Shown here piece by piece: positions 35,691 to 48,759 of a DNA stretch of 64,000 nucleotides. Position numbers and translations under genes: made by a program. Position 1 is the stretch's first letter, and each line of letters begins with the position of its first letter. Origin of the DNA: Marinilabilia rubra (lineage in GTDB: Bacteria > Bacteroidota > Bacteroidia > Bacteroidales > Marinilabiliaceae); contig NZ_QEWP01000017.1 in the NCBI RefSeq assembly GCF_003121985.1, positions 28,302 through 92,301 on the forward strand, written 5' to 3'. The notes below the pieces were generated by a model, which was not told the origin of the DNA, ran no database searches, and was given only the letters and a program-made list of their open reading frames with translations.

Positions 35691-36332
35691 ATGAACGAAA
35701 GACAGAATCAACATTTCAGAATGTTTGACAACAGTTCAGATGTATTGGATGACTACACAGAAGCCTGGAGCCCTATCCCTATAATGGCCCCGGTAAAGAA
35801 CCAACTGGATGAGTTGCGGCAACGAATTCAGGAAACTGACAATACCTCGCAATTAAGCAGTAGTCGAATCACTGAAAAGAAAAACAAACTATTGTCGAAT
35901 CTTGCCAAAAAAGTGGCCATTCTTTCCGGAATTCTTAAAGCATTTTACGCCCTGGAGGGTGAAGAAACTTCAACGGATAAGTATGATGTTTCCAAAACCG
36001 ATCTAATTAAGGCACGTGAACGTGATGTTGAAGCAATTGTAACGCCACTAATAAAAAAAGTGAGGGACAATATAGAAGCTTTATCCGATTTCGGGGTAAC
36101 TGAGGCCATGGTAAGCGAAACAGAAACTACGCTGGACGATTTCACAACTCTGATCGGAAAGCCTCGAACCATCAGGAATAAAAGATTTACCAAACTAAAA
36201 ACCCTGGATGAATTGTTTGATGCCACCAACGACTTATTGAAGAATACGCTTGACCCGCTCATGCTTCAATTCGAGCTCTCCAATCCAGAATTCTACGAGG
36301 AGTATACCCGTGCAAGAACCATTGTAGATTAG
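35691..36332 (+). CDS. Conserved-looking helical protein, intact copy of a duplicated gene
   Basis: This 213-aa soluble protein is not recognised. It begins with MNERQNQHFRMFDNSSDVLD, then AWSPIPIMAPVKNQLDEL and a mostly helical remainder with repeated Asp/Thr/Leu heptad-like spacing. There is no signal peptide. The first third is duplicated as a broken gene at 26949-27209, including the leader, which shows the gene family has been copied locally. A terminator follows at 36366. Confidence 0.65.
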   Translation: MNERQNQHFRMFDNSSDVLDDYTEAWSPIPIMAPVKNQLDELRQRIQETDNTSQLSSSRITEKKNKLLSNLAKKVAILSGILKAFYALEGEETSTDKYDVSKTDLIKARERDVEAIVTPLIKKVRDNIEALSDFGVTEAMVSETETTLDDFTTLIGKPRTIRNKRFTKLKTLDELFDATNDLLKNTLDPLMLQFELSNPEFYEEYTRARTIVD

Positions 36333-36365
36333 ATTATCCTCCTTTAATACCATATTCCATTTATG

Positions 36366-36406
36366 AGCCCCCGCCGGAGATTAAAACTCTTTTGCAGGGG
36401 CTTTTT
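36366..36406 (+). terminator. Rho-independent terminator after the 213-aa gene
   Basis: AGCCCC pairs with GGGGCT, extended by CGC/GC, with a 22-base loop and five Ts. It is 33 bp past the stop codon. Confidence 0.7.
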
Positions 36407-36624
36407 GTATTCCTTAACTCAGCTAGTACGGATTTCATTGATAGCAAAACGGAAGAGCCAGGCGACAATACCCACTCAACGAAGCATTCAAATGAAATTA
36501 GATTTATAATCCTATGTTATCCGAATTAAAATCTTTACCCTAATTGCAAATCCTGCATTAGAATTATGCGGTTTGCAGATCGGCATTAGCGGAATAAAGG
36601 CAGGAATGGAGGGCAGAAAATAAA

Positions 36625-36834
36625 GAATTGAACTCGAACAGTCGCGAATTGAACTCGAACAGCCAGGAATTGAACTCGAACAGCCGCGAATTGAACTCAG
36701 CAAGTGAAGAATTGATGTCGAACAGTCAAGAATTGATGTCCCCAGGTGACGCATTGTCAGCTTGAAGCGACGCATTGTCAGATCACAATGCCACATTGTC
36801 AGCTTGAAATGACGCATTGTCAGCTTCGAAGTAA
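36625..36834. repeat. Ten 21-bp degenerate tandem repeats
   Basis: Ten contiguous 21-bp units run from 36625 to 36834. Units 1-3 are nearly identical (GAATTGAACTCGAACAGCCGC type). Units 4-6 drift to GAATTGATGTC, and units 7-10 share GCATTGTCAGCTTGAA. The common core is NNATTGNNNTC. Because 21 is two helical turns and a multiple of three, both strands stay open, producing false open frames. It lies about 115 bp upstream of the Crp/Fnr gene. The rest of 36333-36950 has no gene. Confidence 0.85.
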
Positions 36835-36950
36835 TTTAGCGAACCTGTTTTTCCTAAAGCGGTTTAAAAACATTAATTTTGTCCTGCCACTAAATACAGA
36901 TCTACACGAAAACAAGTCGCTCATTTCTCTTTACAACAAAAAATTACAGC

Positions 36951-37529
36951 ATGAATCCATTGAAAAAATTCATAGAGAAATATACATTTTTACCCCAAAA
37001 AGACTGGGAGTTAATTAAAAGCTCTTTTAACCGAAAAGAAATAGTTAAAGATGAAATTATCATTGAAGAAGGTAAAACATGCAGGCATTTTTATTTTCTG
37101 GAAAATGGTTTGGTAAGATTTTTTAAATATCACGACGGTGATGAGTTAACCTTCTACTTTGTAAATGCCCCCTATTGCTTTAGCGATAAGGAAAGTCTGG
37201 AGAAAAGGATTCCAGCAAAGGTAAATATTCAAGCTTTATCACGATGTATTGTTTGGCAAACTACGGCAGAGCAAATCAGGGAACTATCTAAAATGGATTC
37301 ATGGGAACAGTTTACTAAAAACCTCATACTTGAAATCAGTGGATATATTGAACAAATAATGATAACCAACAGAATCCAATCTGCTGAAAGCCGGTATTTA
37401 AAACTTCTTAAAATTCAACCTGAATTAGAGGAGAAAGTGCCATTAAAACACCTGGCAAACTTCCTGGGAATTGCCCCCCAATCATTAAGCCGAATCAGAA
37501 GCAAGAATAAAAAAAACAATCAGAATTAA
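36951..37529 (+). CDS. Crp/Fnr-family transcriptional regulator
   Basis: This 192-aa regulator has an N-terminal cyclic-nucleotide-binding fold (about 10-125; EEGKTCRHFYFLENGLVRFF) and a C-terminal HTH (about 162-183; LKHLANFLGIAPQSLSRIR). No Fnr-type cysteine cluster is present, so it probably senses a small ligand rather than oxygen. It is followed after 59 bp (using the ATG at 37589) by the aspartyl-protease-like gene and may control it. Confidence 0.9.
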   Translation: MNPLKKFIEKYTFLPQKDWELIKSSFNRKEIVKDEIIIEEGKTCRHFYFLENGLVRFFKYHDGDELTFYFVNAPYCFSDKESLEKRIPAKVNIQALSRCIVWQTTAEQIRELSKMDSWEQFTKNLILEISGYIEQIMITNRIQSAESRYLKLLKIQPELEEKVPLKHLANFLGIAPQSLSRIRSKNKKNNQN

Positions 37530-37588
37530 CATAGGTGAAGTGTCCTTTCTGTTCTTCCATTTACTTTTGCTTCAAAACAAAAAGAAGC

Positions 37589-39067
37589 ATGAAGGCCATT
37601 AATTGTACAAAAAGCAAAACAAAAATAACTCACCATATTATTTTTTTAAAAATTCTGATAGCTTCATTGTCTATAAATACTTATGGGCAAGTAGCAAAAG
37701 ATTCATTGCTCAACCTGGCCACTACTGAAATCGGGATACTGAATTTTAAAAAAGCAGACCTCTATCTAACGGAAGTAGAAGAAAAGGATTCCTTAAACCC
37801 GAGGCTTCTTTATTTACGCGCAGAGATGAAATTATTTCAAGGAGAGGGTATTTTTTTAAATTACCTTGAAAAAATAAAGAAAACCGGAAAACACAACATT
37901 TATAACCTAATGAAACTAAAACATGCTGTTTTTATTGGTTTATCAGAGGCCGACAGTTTAATTCAAAACTATTTAGCCAATTATCCTGAAAATGGAGAAG
38001 TTAACCTCATGAAATGGCTTTTAGAACTTGATAAAGGCAATTTTGAACACTGTAAAAAAACAGCAAAAAAAATATCCTCGGAAACCATTTTTAAATTTTT
38101 GCCATACCTGGCCTTACATAATTCATCATGGGATAGAAATTACCAAAATGCCATTTTTTACATGGATTACGTGGAACAAATTATTGGAAAGGAGTTTTAC
38201 GGGTCAAAGTACAGGGAAATTTTAGGTATTTTATCCAAAACTAAAACTGCAATCCCCGAAAATGGAAATTATGAACTCCCTTTTGCCAGTTGCGGACCAG
38301 GTGTTGGTTTTTATATGATTGATGAAAAAGGAGATTCTTTAAAGATTGAAATTGATACCGGAACAGGGTATAATATGATGACTGTCCATGATAAATCTCT
38401 GGGAAAAAGTATTTCAGGAAGTGATATTTTGGTCACTAAAAACGGGATATCATATAATTACATGGACAAACCTGCCGATCTTCATTATAAAAAGGCAATT
38501 CTTGCTAACCCTCCATACAAAAACTTAATATTTGGTTATTTTGACGGTCGATTCTCAAAAGCAGATGGCTGCTCTTCTCCTTTTATTTTCAAAAACAGAG
38601 CAATACATATTGATCCCCAAAAAGAGGAAGTATGGTTATTGGACTACAATACCTTGCAAAATTATATCAGTGAAAACCAGGATGAAATTGTAAAGGTCCC
38701 CTACATTGTGAGAAACGGATGGATATTCATACCATGCAAAGTCAATGGTAAGGAAGTCCTGATGCAATTAGAAACAGGCTCCAGGGATATCTGTTTCAAT
38801 TCACTTTCTCTTAAAGCACTTAATCTTGAGAGTTACTCGGGTGCTATAGAATGGAACGGCAAGGACTACCCCATTGATAAAGTTGATTGCGTTTTGGAAA
38901 TTGGAAGAATAAAGTACCAGGTAGAAGGGGGTTTGGTTATTAAAAGAATCCCAAATTGGTATTATGGACTAGCTTCTGCCGGAGACATAGGTCCTGTTTT
39001 CATGAATAATTTTGCATATACCATAGATGTATTCAATCAACAAATAATCTTTAAAATAAACAGATAA
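37589..39067 (+). CDS. Exported aspartyl protease-like protein
   Basis: This 492-aa protein, from the ATG at 37589 (an upstream GTG at 37535 would add 18 unlikely residues), has a signal peptide ending near SINTYGQ. A TPR-like helical part (about 40-210) precedes a retropepsin-like domain pair. The first lobe has IEIDTGTG (D256) and the second LMQLETGS with Glu at the Asp position (E395). An altered second motif suggests weak or no proteolysis, or a binding role. It is periplasmic or surface located. Confidence 0.7.
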   Translation: MKAINCTKSKTKITHHIIFLKILIASLSINTYGQVAKDSLLNLATTEIGILNFKKADLYLTEVEEKDSLNPRLLYLRAEMKLFQGEGIFLNYLEKIKKTGKHNIYNLMKLKHAVFIGLSEADSLIQNYLANYPENGEVNLMKWLLELDKGNFEHCKKTAKKISSETIFKFLPYLALHNSSWDRNYQNAIFYMDYVEQIIGKEFYGSKYREILGILSKTKTAIPENGNYELPFASCGPGVGFYMIDEKGDSLKIEIDTGTGYNMMTVHDKSLGKSISGSDILVTKNGISYNYMDKPADLHYKKAILANPPYKNLIFGYFDGRFSKADGCSSPFIFKNRAIHIDPQKEEVWLLDYNTLQNYISENQDEIVKVPYIVRNGWIFIPCKVNGKEVLMQLETGSRDICFNSLSLKALNLESYSGAIEWNGKDYPIDKVDCVLEIGRIKYQVEGGLVIKRIPNWYYGLASAGDIGPVFMNNFAYTIDVFNQQIIFKINR

Positions 39068-39127
39068 TTCAGTTCTTAATCGGAAAGTGACAACTTTTAT
39101 TTTAAAACATAGCTCAAACAAAAAAAG

Positions 39128-39958
39128 ATGATACCATTAAACATAAATAATTATGACAGGGTAACCAACCATTTGAAAAAGGTAAGTATTAACAATTTGT
39201 TTGCCCGCTCTGTAATTGAGAAGAAGATTTCAGGAAAAGTATTTGTTGATAACGACAAAAATCCCAAGACCTTTTATATTGTTCATCCTTATGGAATGTC
39301 TCTTTTATTTGGAGACCCGGGAAATCCCGAATTCAATCAAAACTTTCTTGACTATTCCTTAAACTCGAAAAAACAACGTAATAATCCTGAATGGATGCAG
39401 GCTTATCCTGCTGAATGGAATAACGTTTTATCTGATCTTTACAAAGACCATTTGATTAACCCATCTGAGTTTAAAAGAAAAACAGGAAATGGAATAATAG
39501 AATTAAACACACGTGTAAATTTCAAATTTAATCCCAAAAAACACCATGAATACAAAGAGATTAACTTACCCAAAGATTGTGAGATAAGAAAAACAGACAA
39601 AAATATCTATAATGAAATGAGGGGGAGTGTAATTCCTTCCAAATTTTGGGATTCCGAAGAAGATTTTATTAACGGTGGTGTGGGATTCAGTTTGTATTGC
39701 AACCAAAATTTAGCAGCAACTGCATACTCTGCATTTATCCATGACAACAAATTAGAGATCGGTATTGAAACGATTCCTGAATATCGTGGGTATGGATATG
39801 CTCAATTGACATGCTCCGCATTGATTGATTTCTGTCTTAAAAATAATTTTGAACCTGTATGGGCTTGTCGATTAGAAAACACACCCTCATTTAAACTTGC
39901 AGAAAAGCTTGGCTTTGAAGCAATAGCAAAAATACCCTATTACAGGTTAGGTAAGTAA
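39128..39958 (+). CDS. GNAT-family acetyltransferase
   Basis: This 276-aa protein has a C-terminal GNAT fold. The acetyl-CoA-binding segment is IPEYRGYGYAQLTCSAL, followed by WACRLENTPSFKLAEKLGF. The N-terminal half is characteristic of the GNAT_acetyltran subgroup (PF12746-like). The substrate is unknown. It stands alone, 60 bp after the preceding gene. Confidence 0.85.
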   Translation: MIPLNINNYDRVTNHLKKVSINNLFARSVIEKKISGKVFVDNDKNPKTFYIVHPYGMSLLFGDPGNPEFNQNFLDYSLNSKKQRNNPEWMQAYPAEWNNVLSDLYKDHLINPSEFKRKTGNGIIELNTRVNFKFNPKKHHEYKEINLPKDCEIRKTDKNIYNEMRGSVIPSKFWDSEEDFINGGVGFSLYCNQNLAATAYSAFIHDNKLEIGIETIPEYRGYGYAQLTCSALIDFCLKNNFEPVWACRLENTPSFKLAEKLGFEAIAKIPYYRLGK

Positions 39959-40066
39959 AAAGCTTAACCTTCACATGGGGCAAAATCCAATTAAAACCAT
40001 AATGCAAACCATTCAAAAACACTTTTTTGCATTTAGTCCAGAAAAAATTTCACTTTAGAAAACCAA

Positions 40067-40666
40067 ATGACAAAAGCAAAACACTATACTCCAACCAAAA
40101 AAACTTTGGCAATACTTGTGTTACTAGCCTTTATTAAGCCGGTTCTTTCACAAGCCCAAAGTACAGATGATAAAAGCACCTCTAAACACTCTTTTGAAAC
40201 AAGTCCTATGTCGCCATTTATGCAAAGTGCCGGCATGGGAATTTGGGGAATAAAATATGATTATGCCATTAACCCCAAAAATGAATTAAAATTTGGCATT
40301 GCATATATGAATCTAAATTTTCCGGAGGGAACAACGAACTCTCCTGCATTAATATTTGGATTTAGAAGATTTCTAACAAAGAATATTTATGCAGAGTATG
40401 AAATATGGCCAGGTTATGACAACTTTTATGAACAAAATGAATCTAAACATTACAAGGGGTTTGATTTGTGGAACGAGTTTAGAATTGGCTATCGTTTTAA
40501 TTTCAACTATAAGAACCTTCCCCTATTTGTTAATATTGCCTGGCCTTTTGGATTTGGCCTTTATAATTCAAACAAACCAAAAAGTTTTTATGAAAGAATG
40601 AATCAAAGCTTTAGTGATAGATTTTTCTTCCAAATACCTCTATTATTTGCAGGAATAAAAATTTGA
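40067..40666 (+). CDS. Exported beta-rich outer-membrane-type protein
   Basis: This 199-aa protein has a signal peptide (TLAILVLLAFIKPVLSQAQ) and a following region with repeated Gly/aromatic strands (KFGIAYMNLNFPEG, FRIGYRFNFNYK). It looks like a small outer-membrane beta-barrel of about eight strands; no specific family is recognised. Positions 40667-40843 hold nothing I recognise. Confidence 0.6.
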   Translation: MTKAKHYTPTKKTLAILVLLAFIKPVLSQAQSTDDKSTSKHSFETSPMSPFMQSAGMGIWGIKYDYAINPKNELKFGIAYMNLNFPEGTTNSPALIFGFRRFLTKNIYAEYEIWPGYDNFYEQNESKHYKGFDLWNEFRIGYRFNFNYKNLPLFVNIAWPFGFGLYNSNKPKSFYERMNQSFSDRFFFQIPLLFAGIKI

Positions 40667-40843
40667 AGGACAGGCAATATTTCTTCCTGTTAAGTGTTAT
40701 TGATATCTTAACCTGATAAATTCAAAAGTAAGTTTACAACATTGGTCTTGGATCGGTATTAAAAGATAAAAAGGCAAAAAATTTTAAAGCCCATGGCTGA
40801 AGGGGTGTTTTAATAGTTCGAGGCTTCGCAAATGAATTAAATT

Positions 40844-41689
40844 CTATTCTCTCACACATTTAGTAAATATCACATTATCCCCATTCCATAAATCACTTTC
40901 AGGCAAAACATCATCCTTAAAACCGATGTTATGAAAACCATATTTTTCAAGCATTTCAATAATCTTTTTATGTGTAAAGAAATGAGTCCAGAACCGGTAT
41001 GTTGTAATATTTTCCTCATTGTCTATGATTGCACTTTGAAATAGTATAACCCTCTCCCGTTCGTAAAGAAAGGATTCAGACAAAGCTAAATACGGGACAT
41101 TTTTCCAAAATCCGGCGTTACTTACATTCCAGGTTTTTGGTGATAATTTTTTGCGTAAGTTCTTATCCTTCAAAACATCAAAAATAAAAACGCCACCCTT
41201 TTTTAATGCACCAGAAATTTTTTCAAGAAGAATTTCTCTCTCATTTGGCAGTAATACCCCCAAATCAGTAAAAATGAGAACAATCAAATCATACTTTTCC
41301 TGGCCAAGATCAATATCTAAATAACTTCCTTGTCGATAGTCTATATTTAGTCGCTTCCTTTCAGCGGATTTGAGAGCATAATCAATGGAATTTTCCGAAA
41401 TATCAATACCAGTTACGTTATGTCCGTTTTCAGCAAAAATCTCGGTGTATAATCCGGGGCCGCATCCTAAATCCAAAATATTTAGTTTTTCGCTTGAATT
41501 CTGATTTTCTAAAATCCACCGGGCTGTTCTTTCGATTGCTGTTTTTTTTCGACTCGCAAGATCAAGATCGGGATTTAAATGAACATCAAGCAATTGTTTC
41601 GAGATATGGGGATCCGTCCACATAAAGGCGGTACCCTCTTCGTAAAGGGTTGGCTTCTTTGTAATATTTACTATTTCCTCAATTTTCAT
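40844..41689 (-). CDS. Class I SAM-dependent methyltransferase
   Basis: This 281-aa protein has the AdoMet-binding motif ILDLGCGPG (about 71-79), the acidic second motif VTGIDIS, and KYDLIVLIFTDLGV. It belongs to the Methyltransf_25/11 group of small-molecule methyltransferases. The N-terminal ~60 residues and the C-terminal part (FWTHFFTHKKIIEML) may form the substrate lid. The substrate is unknown. Confidence 0.88.
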   Translation of the reverse strand: MKIEEIVNITKKPTLYEEGTAFMWTDPHISKQLLDVHLNPDLDLASRKKTAIERTARWILENQNSSEKLNILDLGCGPGLYTEIFAENGHNVTGIDISENSIDYALKSAERKRLNIDYRQGSYLDIDLGQEKYDLIVLIFTDLGVLLPNEREILLEKISGALKKGGVFIFDVLKDKNLRKKLSPKTWNVSNAGFWKNVPYLALSESFLYERERVILFQSAIIDNEENITTYRFWTHFFTHKKIIEMLEKYGFHNIGFKDDVLPESDLWNGDNVIFTKCVRE

Positions 41690-41940
41690 CCTATTTTTTT
41701 TTTGCGATTCACGGGGCTTCAGAAGAGCTTGCAGTTAAAAACTAATACATATTCTTATTATATTAAGCTCCTGCCATCCTCATTTAACCGTATAAACGCT
41801 ATTCAAGTTAATGATCGATACTTTGGATTAATGGTATAAGAATTAATCTGTGCAGAAGGGATTCAGGATCTGCTTTTTTGACCTTTCAGAAGGCCATGTA
41901 TGACGAAGTATTAGAGAATAAAACAGGGGAGCCCTTCAAT

Positions 41941-42420
41941 TCAACCGAAATTAATCTCATTACTCCAGTCAAAATCAACTGAATCCTCAGCCCATTTTGG
42001 CCAATGATCAAACCACTTTGGCACTTTACAGTTTTTCACTCGTTCCATCGGGAAGTAGGGCTTTATATCTAACACAGGAGAGTCCGTCTCAGCATCAATA
42101 AAAGGGGTATGTATAATACCTTTATCAGTATCAACCCTTTCTACCTTTATGGTGCTGATCATAATTGGGTTCGGTCTTACAGGCGAACGAGTACAAAAAA
42201 TGCCTGTTATGTCTGGTGCATTTTTAAACAATTTTTCGGCAATTAATTTTTCCCTGTTTTGGGGATTATCAGTTAAATGGGCCCACCATAAAATCTGTAA
42301 ATGACTAAAACCTTCAATTTGTGTTAATCCTGCCAGGTATTTACTCTCAAGCAAAATGACTTTTTTTCCACTCAGAAGTTTAACTTTTCCTATTGCACTA
42401 ACCTGAAATGTTGTTTCCAT
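41941..42420 (-). CDS. TrmO-family tRNA methyltransferase-like protein
   Basis: This 159-aa protein matches the TrmO/YaeB family, which methylates N6 of threonylcarbamoyladenosine-37 in tRNA. Signature segments are GFSHLQILWWAH, GIFCTRSPVRPNPIMIS and FIDAETDSPVLDIKPYFP. It is shorter than E. coli TrmO because the C-terminal domain is absent, as in many single-domain homologues. A 36-aa membrane peptide gene may lie just upstream. Confidence 0.85.
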   Translation of the reverse strand: METTFQVSAIGKVKLLSGKKVILLESKYLAGLTQIEGFSHLQILWWAHLTDNPQNREKLIAEKLFKNAPDITGIFCTRSPVRPNPIMISTIKVERVDTDKGIIHTPFIDAETDSPVLDIKPYFPMERVKNCKVPKWFDHWPKWAEDSVDFDWSNEINFG

Positions 42421-42440
42421 AATAAATATCTAACATAAGT

Positions 42441-42551
42441 TTAAACTTTTTGTCTATTAAACCACATGGCTATAAGTATAAACGACGCCGGGGCGCCAAG
42501 AACCCAAACCATACTTGTAATAATAAATTCTGACTCAGGGATATTTATCAT
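42441..42551 (-). CDS. Possible 36-aa single-pass membrane peptide
   Basis: ATG at 42551 to TAA at 42441. The peptide is MINIPESEFIITSM then WVLGAPASFILIAMWF and a basic end NRQKV, which is the pattern of a small N-out/C-in transmembrane protein. It ends 20 bp before the TrmO-like start on the same strand and could be cotranscribed. No family is recognised. Confidence 0.4.
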   Translation of the reverse strand: MINIPESEFIITSMVWVLGAPASFILIAMWFNRQKV

Positions 42552-42714
42552 ATTATAAGCAATTTGTCAGATGGCAGAAACAATTTGTACCATAAGTAAG
42601 ACTCTAATCCATTTCTCAAGTCTACCCTTATCAAGGGTAAAGCTTGCACTTAAGTGATGGTTGATGTGATTTAAAATTTTTAAAGTTAATAATATATGCG
42701 TTTTTCAGCCCTCC

Positions 42715-43512
42715 CTAAATAGTTACCTCACCATCTTCAATAATTCTTTTAACATTTCTGATAAATCTGGCAGCAGGGGCCCCGTCAACAATATCGTGGT
42801 CAAAACTAAATGTCAGACACAGGTGTTGTCTTCTCTCAAATTGATGATCCCGCTCAACAATCCTGTCCACAATGCCCCCAATGGTAACATTTAACGTATG
42901 CGTTGCTATGGGAACACCCCAGCCGGCACCGCTTCCAATCATATTTGCTGAAGTAACCATTACTGTACCCGCCCTTTTTTTCATCAATTTGGGCGATTTA
43001 TCGAGAAATCTAAAAACAAGTTGTCGCAAGAATGACGGTACCGCAAGAAACAAATTGATTGATCGAAAAACTTCTGCATCTTTCACGTCTTTTTCTTTTT
43101 CCCAACGAATTTCTTCCGAAATTTCTGAAACAGTTTTTTTATTGGCTCCACGAATAATCATAGCAACAACTTCATTATTATTGCCCACTTTTCTTTCAAT
43201 GGTATTGCTTACGTCAACTTCATCAAATAAAACCAATTGATTTTTTTTATTCCGGTAAGCATGCATAATTCTGTTTTTATCCACCGCATCAGATACACAA
43301 TGAATAATATATCCGGTGAAAGAAATATAATGACTTGTTTCTTTTTTTATTTTGCGAATATTTTCACGGACATTAGAAATATCAACTTCAATAATGCTGT
43401 GAATCATATTCTTTCTTTTCGCTGCTTTCAGCAAATCAACGGTAGCATGCCGTATCCTGGGATATTTTCGAATTACATATTTTGCTTCACTATCCATTTG
43501 AATGTTTTTCAA
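42715..43512 (-). CDS. Stand-alone 2-oxoacid dehydrogenase-type acyltransferase domain
   Basis: This 265-aa protein corresponds to the catalytic (CAT-like) domain of E2 acyltransferases. The catalytic motif HDIVDG (HxxxDG) lies at about 239-244. The lipoyl and peripheral-subunit-binding domains of true E2 proteins are absent, so it is probably a free acyltransferase using CoA thioesters and not part of a dehydrogenase complex. A basic N-terminus precedes the fold. It stands alone. Confidence 0.85.
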   Translation of the reverse strand: MKNIQMDSEAKYVIRKYPRIRHATVDLLKAAKRKNMIHSIIEVDISNVRENIRKIKKETSHYISFTGYIIHCVSDAVDKNRIMHAYRNKKNQLVLFDEVDVSNTIERKVGNNNEVVAMIIRGANKKTVSEISEEIRWEKEKDVKDAEVFRSINLFLAVPSFLRQLVFRFLDKSPKLMKKRAGTVMVTSANMIGSGAGWGVPIATHTLNVTIGGIVDRIVERDHQFERRQHLCLTFSFDHDIVDGAPAARFIRNVKRIIEDGEVTI

Positions 43513-43677
43513 CCTTTTATAATATACTAAGATAGTTCATCCTATAAGATTTAATACCATATCAAAAGACCGGTCACACTCGAGGTTCCGGATCGGCAAT
43601 GTCGCTCTTTACTCGCTGAAAGATTCACAGAGCAATGAGAAAAAACGAATCGCATCATTCAACACAAGCCCCCCTTA

Positions 43678-44091
43678 CTATGCGTCCACAGAATCATAAA
43701 CGATCACCTTCTCCCATAAATGCTGGTTCTTATCCACAAAATCCTTGTGTTTGGGGTGAACCTGGTAAATGTCCTGATCTTTCTTACTATCAAATATGAG
43801 CATTAACGAATAAGAATAGGAGTGGTCAACCACTTTACGGTCTTCTGTGGATGCCGGGACACCAAAGTGAGCGTTACGAATAACGTCGATGGAAGTCAGT
43901 TTATTAATGGCTTCTTCAAATTGTTTTCGATCCGCTTCATTTCCGGGATTTTTAAGCCAGAAGAATACATGATGAATAAGGATGCCGGAAAAATGTTTCT
44001 TCTTAGTCGCGGCATTTACACCACTCAATGGAAGAGCTGCCAGGAAAGTTCCGGCAGTAAGTCTTTTGAGGAATGATCGTCTTGTTTTCAT
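43678..44091 (-). CDS. Dabb-family protein with Tat signal
   Basis: This 137-aa protein starts with a twin-arginine-type signal (TRRSFLKRLTAGTFLAALPL). The Dabb (stress-responsive alpha/beta barrel) domain follows, with HVFFWLKNPGNEADRKQFEEA and HPKHKDFVDKN. It is exported, probably folded, to the periplasm. Dabb proteins are dimeric ferredoxin-like folds, often of unknown function. Confidence 0.85.
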   Translation of the reverse strand: MKTRRSFLKRLTAGTFLAALPLSGVNAATKKKHFSGILIHHVFFWLKNPGNEADRKQFEEAINKLTSIDVIRNAHFGVPASTEDRKVVDHSYSYSLMLIFDSKKDQDIYQVHPKHKDFVDKNQHLWEKVIVYDSVDA

Positions 44092-44171
44092 AGTGTTTTA
44101 TTCTTATTTGATAATGTGAATATACTATTTTTTGCACGTTCCATTCTCCTGGCATTGTTGCTTTACTCTAG

Positions 44172-44332
44172 TGTCAAGTCAAGCATAGTCTGACGGGCCA
44201 AGCCTTGCTCTTTCTACCTTGTGCTTCTCAAAAAAAAGACTCACGTAGCTACGGCTATGCTTACTTTTTTGTTGATTTGCACAAGGTGAAAAATAGCGGC
44301 AGCTTACCCGAAATTCTTCACTTGACTTGACA
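44172..44332. mobile_element. MITE-like element, copy 1
   Basis: This 161-bp non-coding element is bounded by the inverted repeats TGTCAAGTCAAG (44172) and CTTGACTTGACA (ending 44332). Its interior contains GACGGGCCAAGCCTTGCTC and a CTACGGCTATGC segment. TAG flanks both sides. It carries no gene, so mobilisation would need a transposase supplied elsewhere. It is directly followed by a second copy. Confidence 0.7.
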
Positions 44333-44336
44333 CTAG

Positions 44337-44496
44337 TGTCAAGTCAAGCATCGTCTGACGGGCCAAGCCTTGCTCTTTCTACCTTGTACTTCTCAAAAAA
44401 AGACTCAAGTGGCTACGGCTATGCTTGCTTTTTTGTTGTTTTGCACAAAGTGAAAAAAAGCGGCGGCTTACCCGACAATCTACACTTGACCTGACA
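44337..44496. mobile_element. MITE-like element, copy 2
   Basis: This is a tandem copy of the preceding element, 160 bp, starting TGTCAAGTCAAG and ending CTTGACCTGACA. It is highly similar to copy 1 throughout. The two are separated by CTAG, and together the inner ends form one long palindrome. TAG follows again after the second end. Confidence 0.7.
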
Positions 44497-44655
44497 ATAG
44501 CTTAGGGTCCGCTGAAAAACGCAGATTCAATTAACTATTAGACACTTAAAACACATCAACAATTAACTGGGTGCAAGGTTATTCCACAGCATACTCTTAT
44601 ACCTTTGCACTTGTAAATAAGAAAACTGCTAATCAAAAGAAAAAAATTTACTTCA

Positions 44656-44700
44656 CCGGCCCAATCTCGAAGTATTTCAATACTCCTTCGATTGGGCCGG
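44656..44700 (-). terminator. Long hairpin downstream of the sensor kinase gene
   Basis: CCGGCCCAATC...CGAAGTATT pairs with AATACT...TTCGATTGGGCCGG in a near-perfect stem of about 20 bp, 88 bp past the kinase stop on the minus strand. A T-run follows after a few bases on that strand, so it may act as a terminator, though spacing is loose. Confidence 0.45.
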
Positions 44701-44787
44701 CTTGTAAATTCTCCTCTTTTGACTTTTTCAAAAGACCCTTCTTAGACCGACTCAAATTTTTGTAGTTTTAATACCAAAGCCTCCCGC

Positions 44788-48492
<3,705 letters not shown>

Positions 48493-48759
48493 AGCTAAAA
48501 TTACTTTTGGTAAGAGATAAGTCGCTTCCCCAAACCATCTAATAAACCGCAGTAAACGGTTGCTGAAGCTAAGTTTTACAGAAGTACCTGCCCAACACCG
48601 GATCTTATATGTTTATACGACTGATTTAGCTACCTAAAATACACTAAATTGCTCAATTAGCAATGTTATCCTTCTTTATTACTTAACATTTACTCAAAAC
48701 AATAAAACATATCACTTAACAAATATTCCTCATAACCCGACGGTTTGTTCGAAGATTTG

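Noticed and set aside
36512..37018. Two open frames across the 21-bp repeats on both strands
   Set aside because: Frame openness is explained by the 21-bp period; one overlaps the start of the Crp/Fnr gene. No domain or leader supports them.
41700..41940. Short plus-strand sequence reading TFQKAMYDEVLENKTGEPF
   Set aside because: It looks protein-like, but there is no start codon or leader and the frame is not long enough to support a gene or a named remnant.
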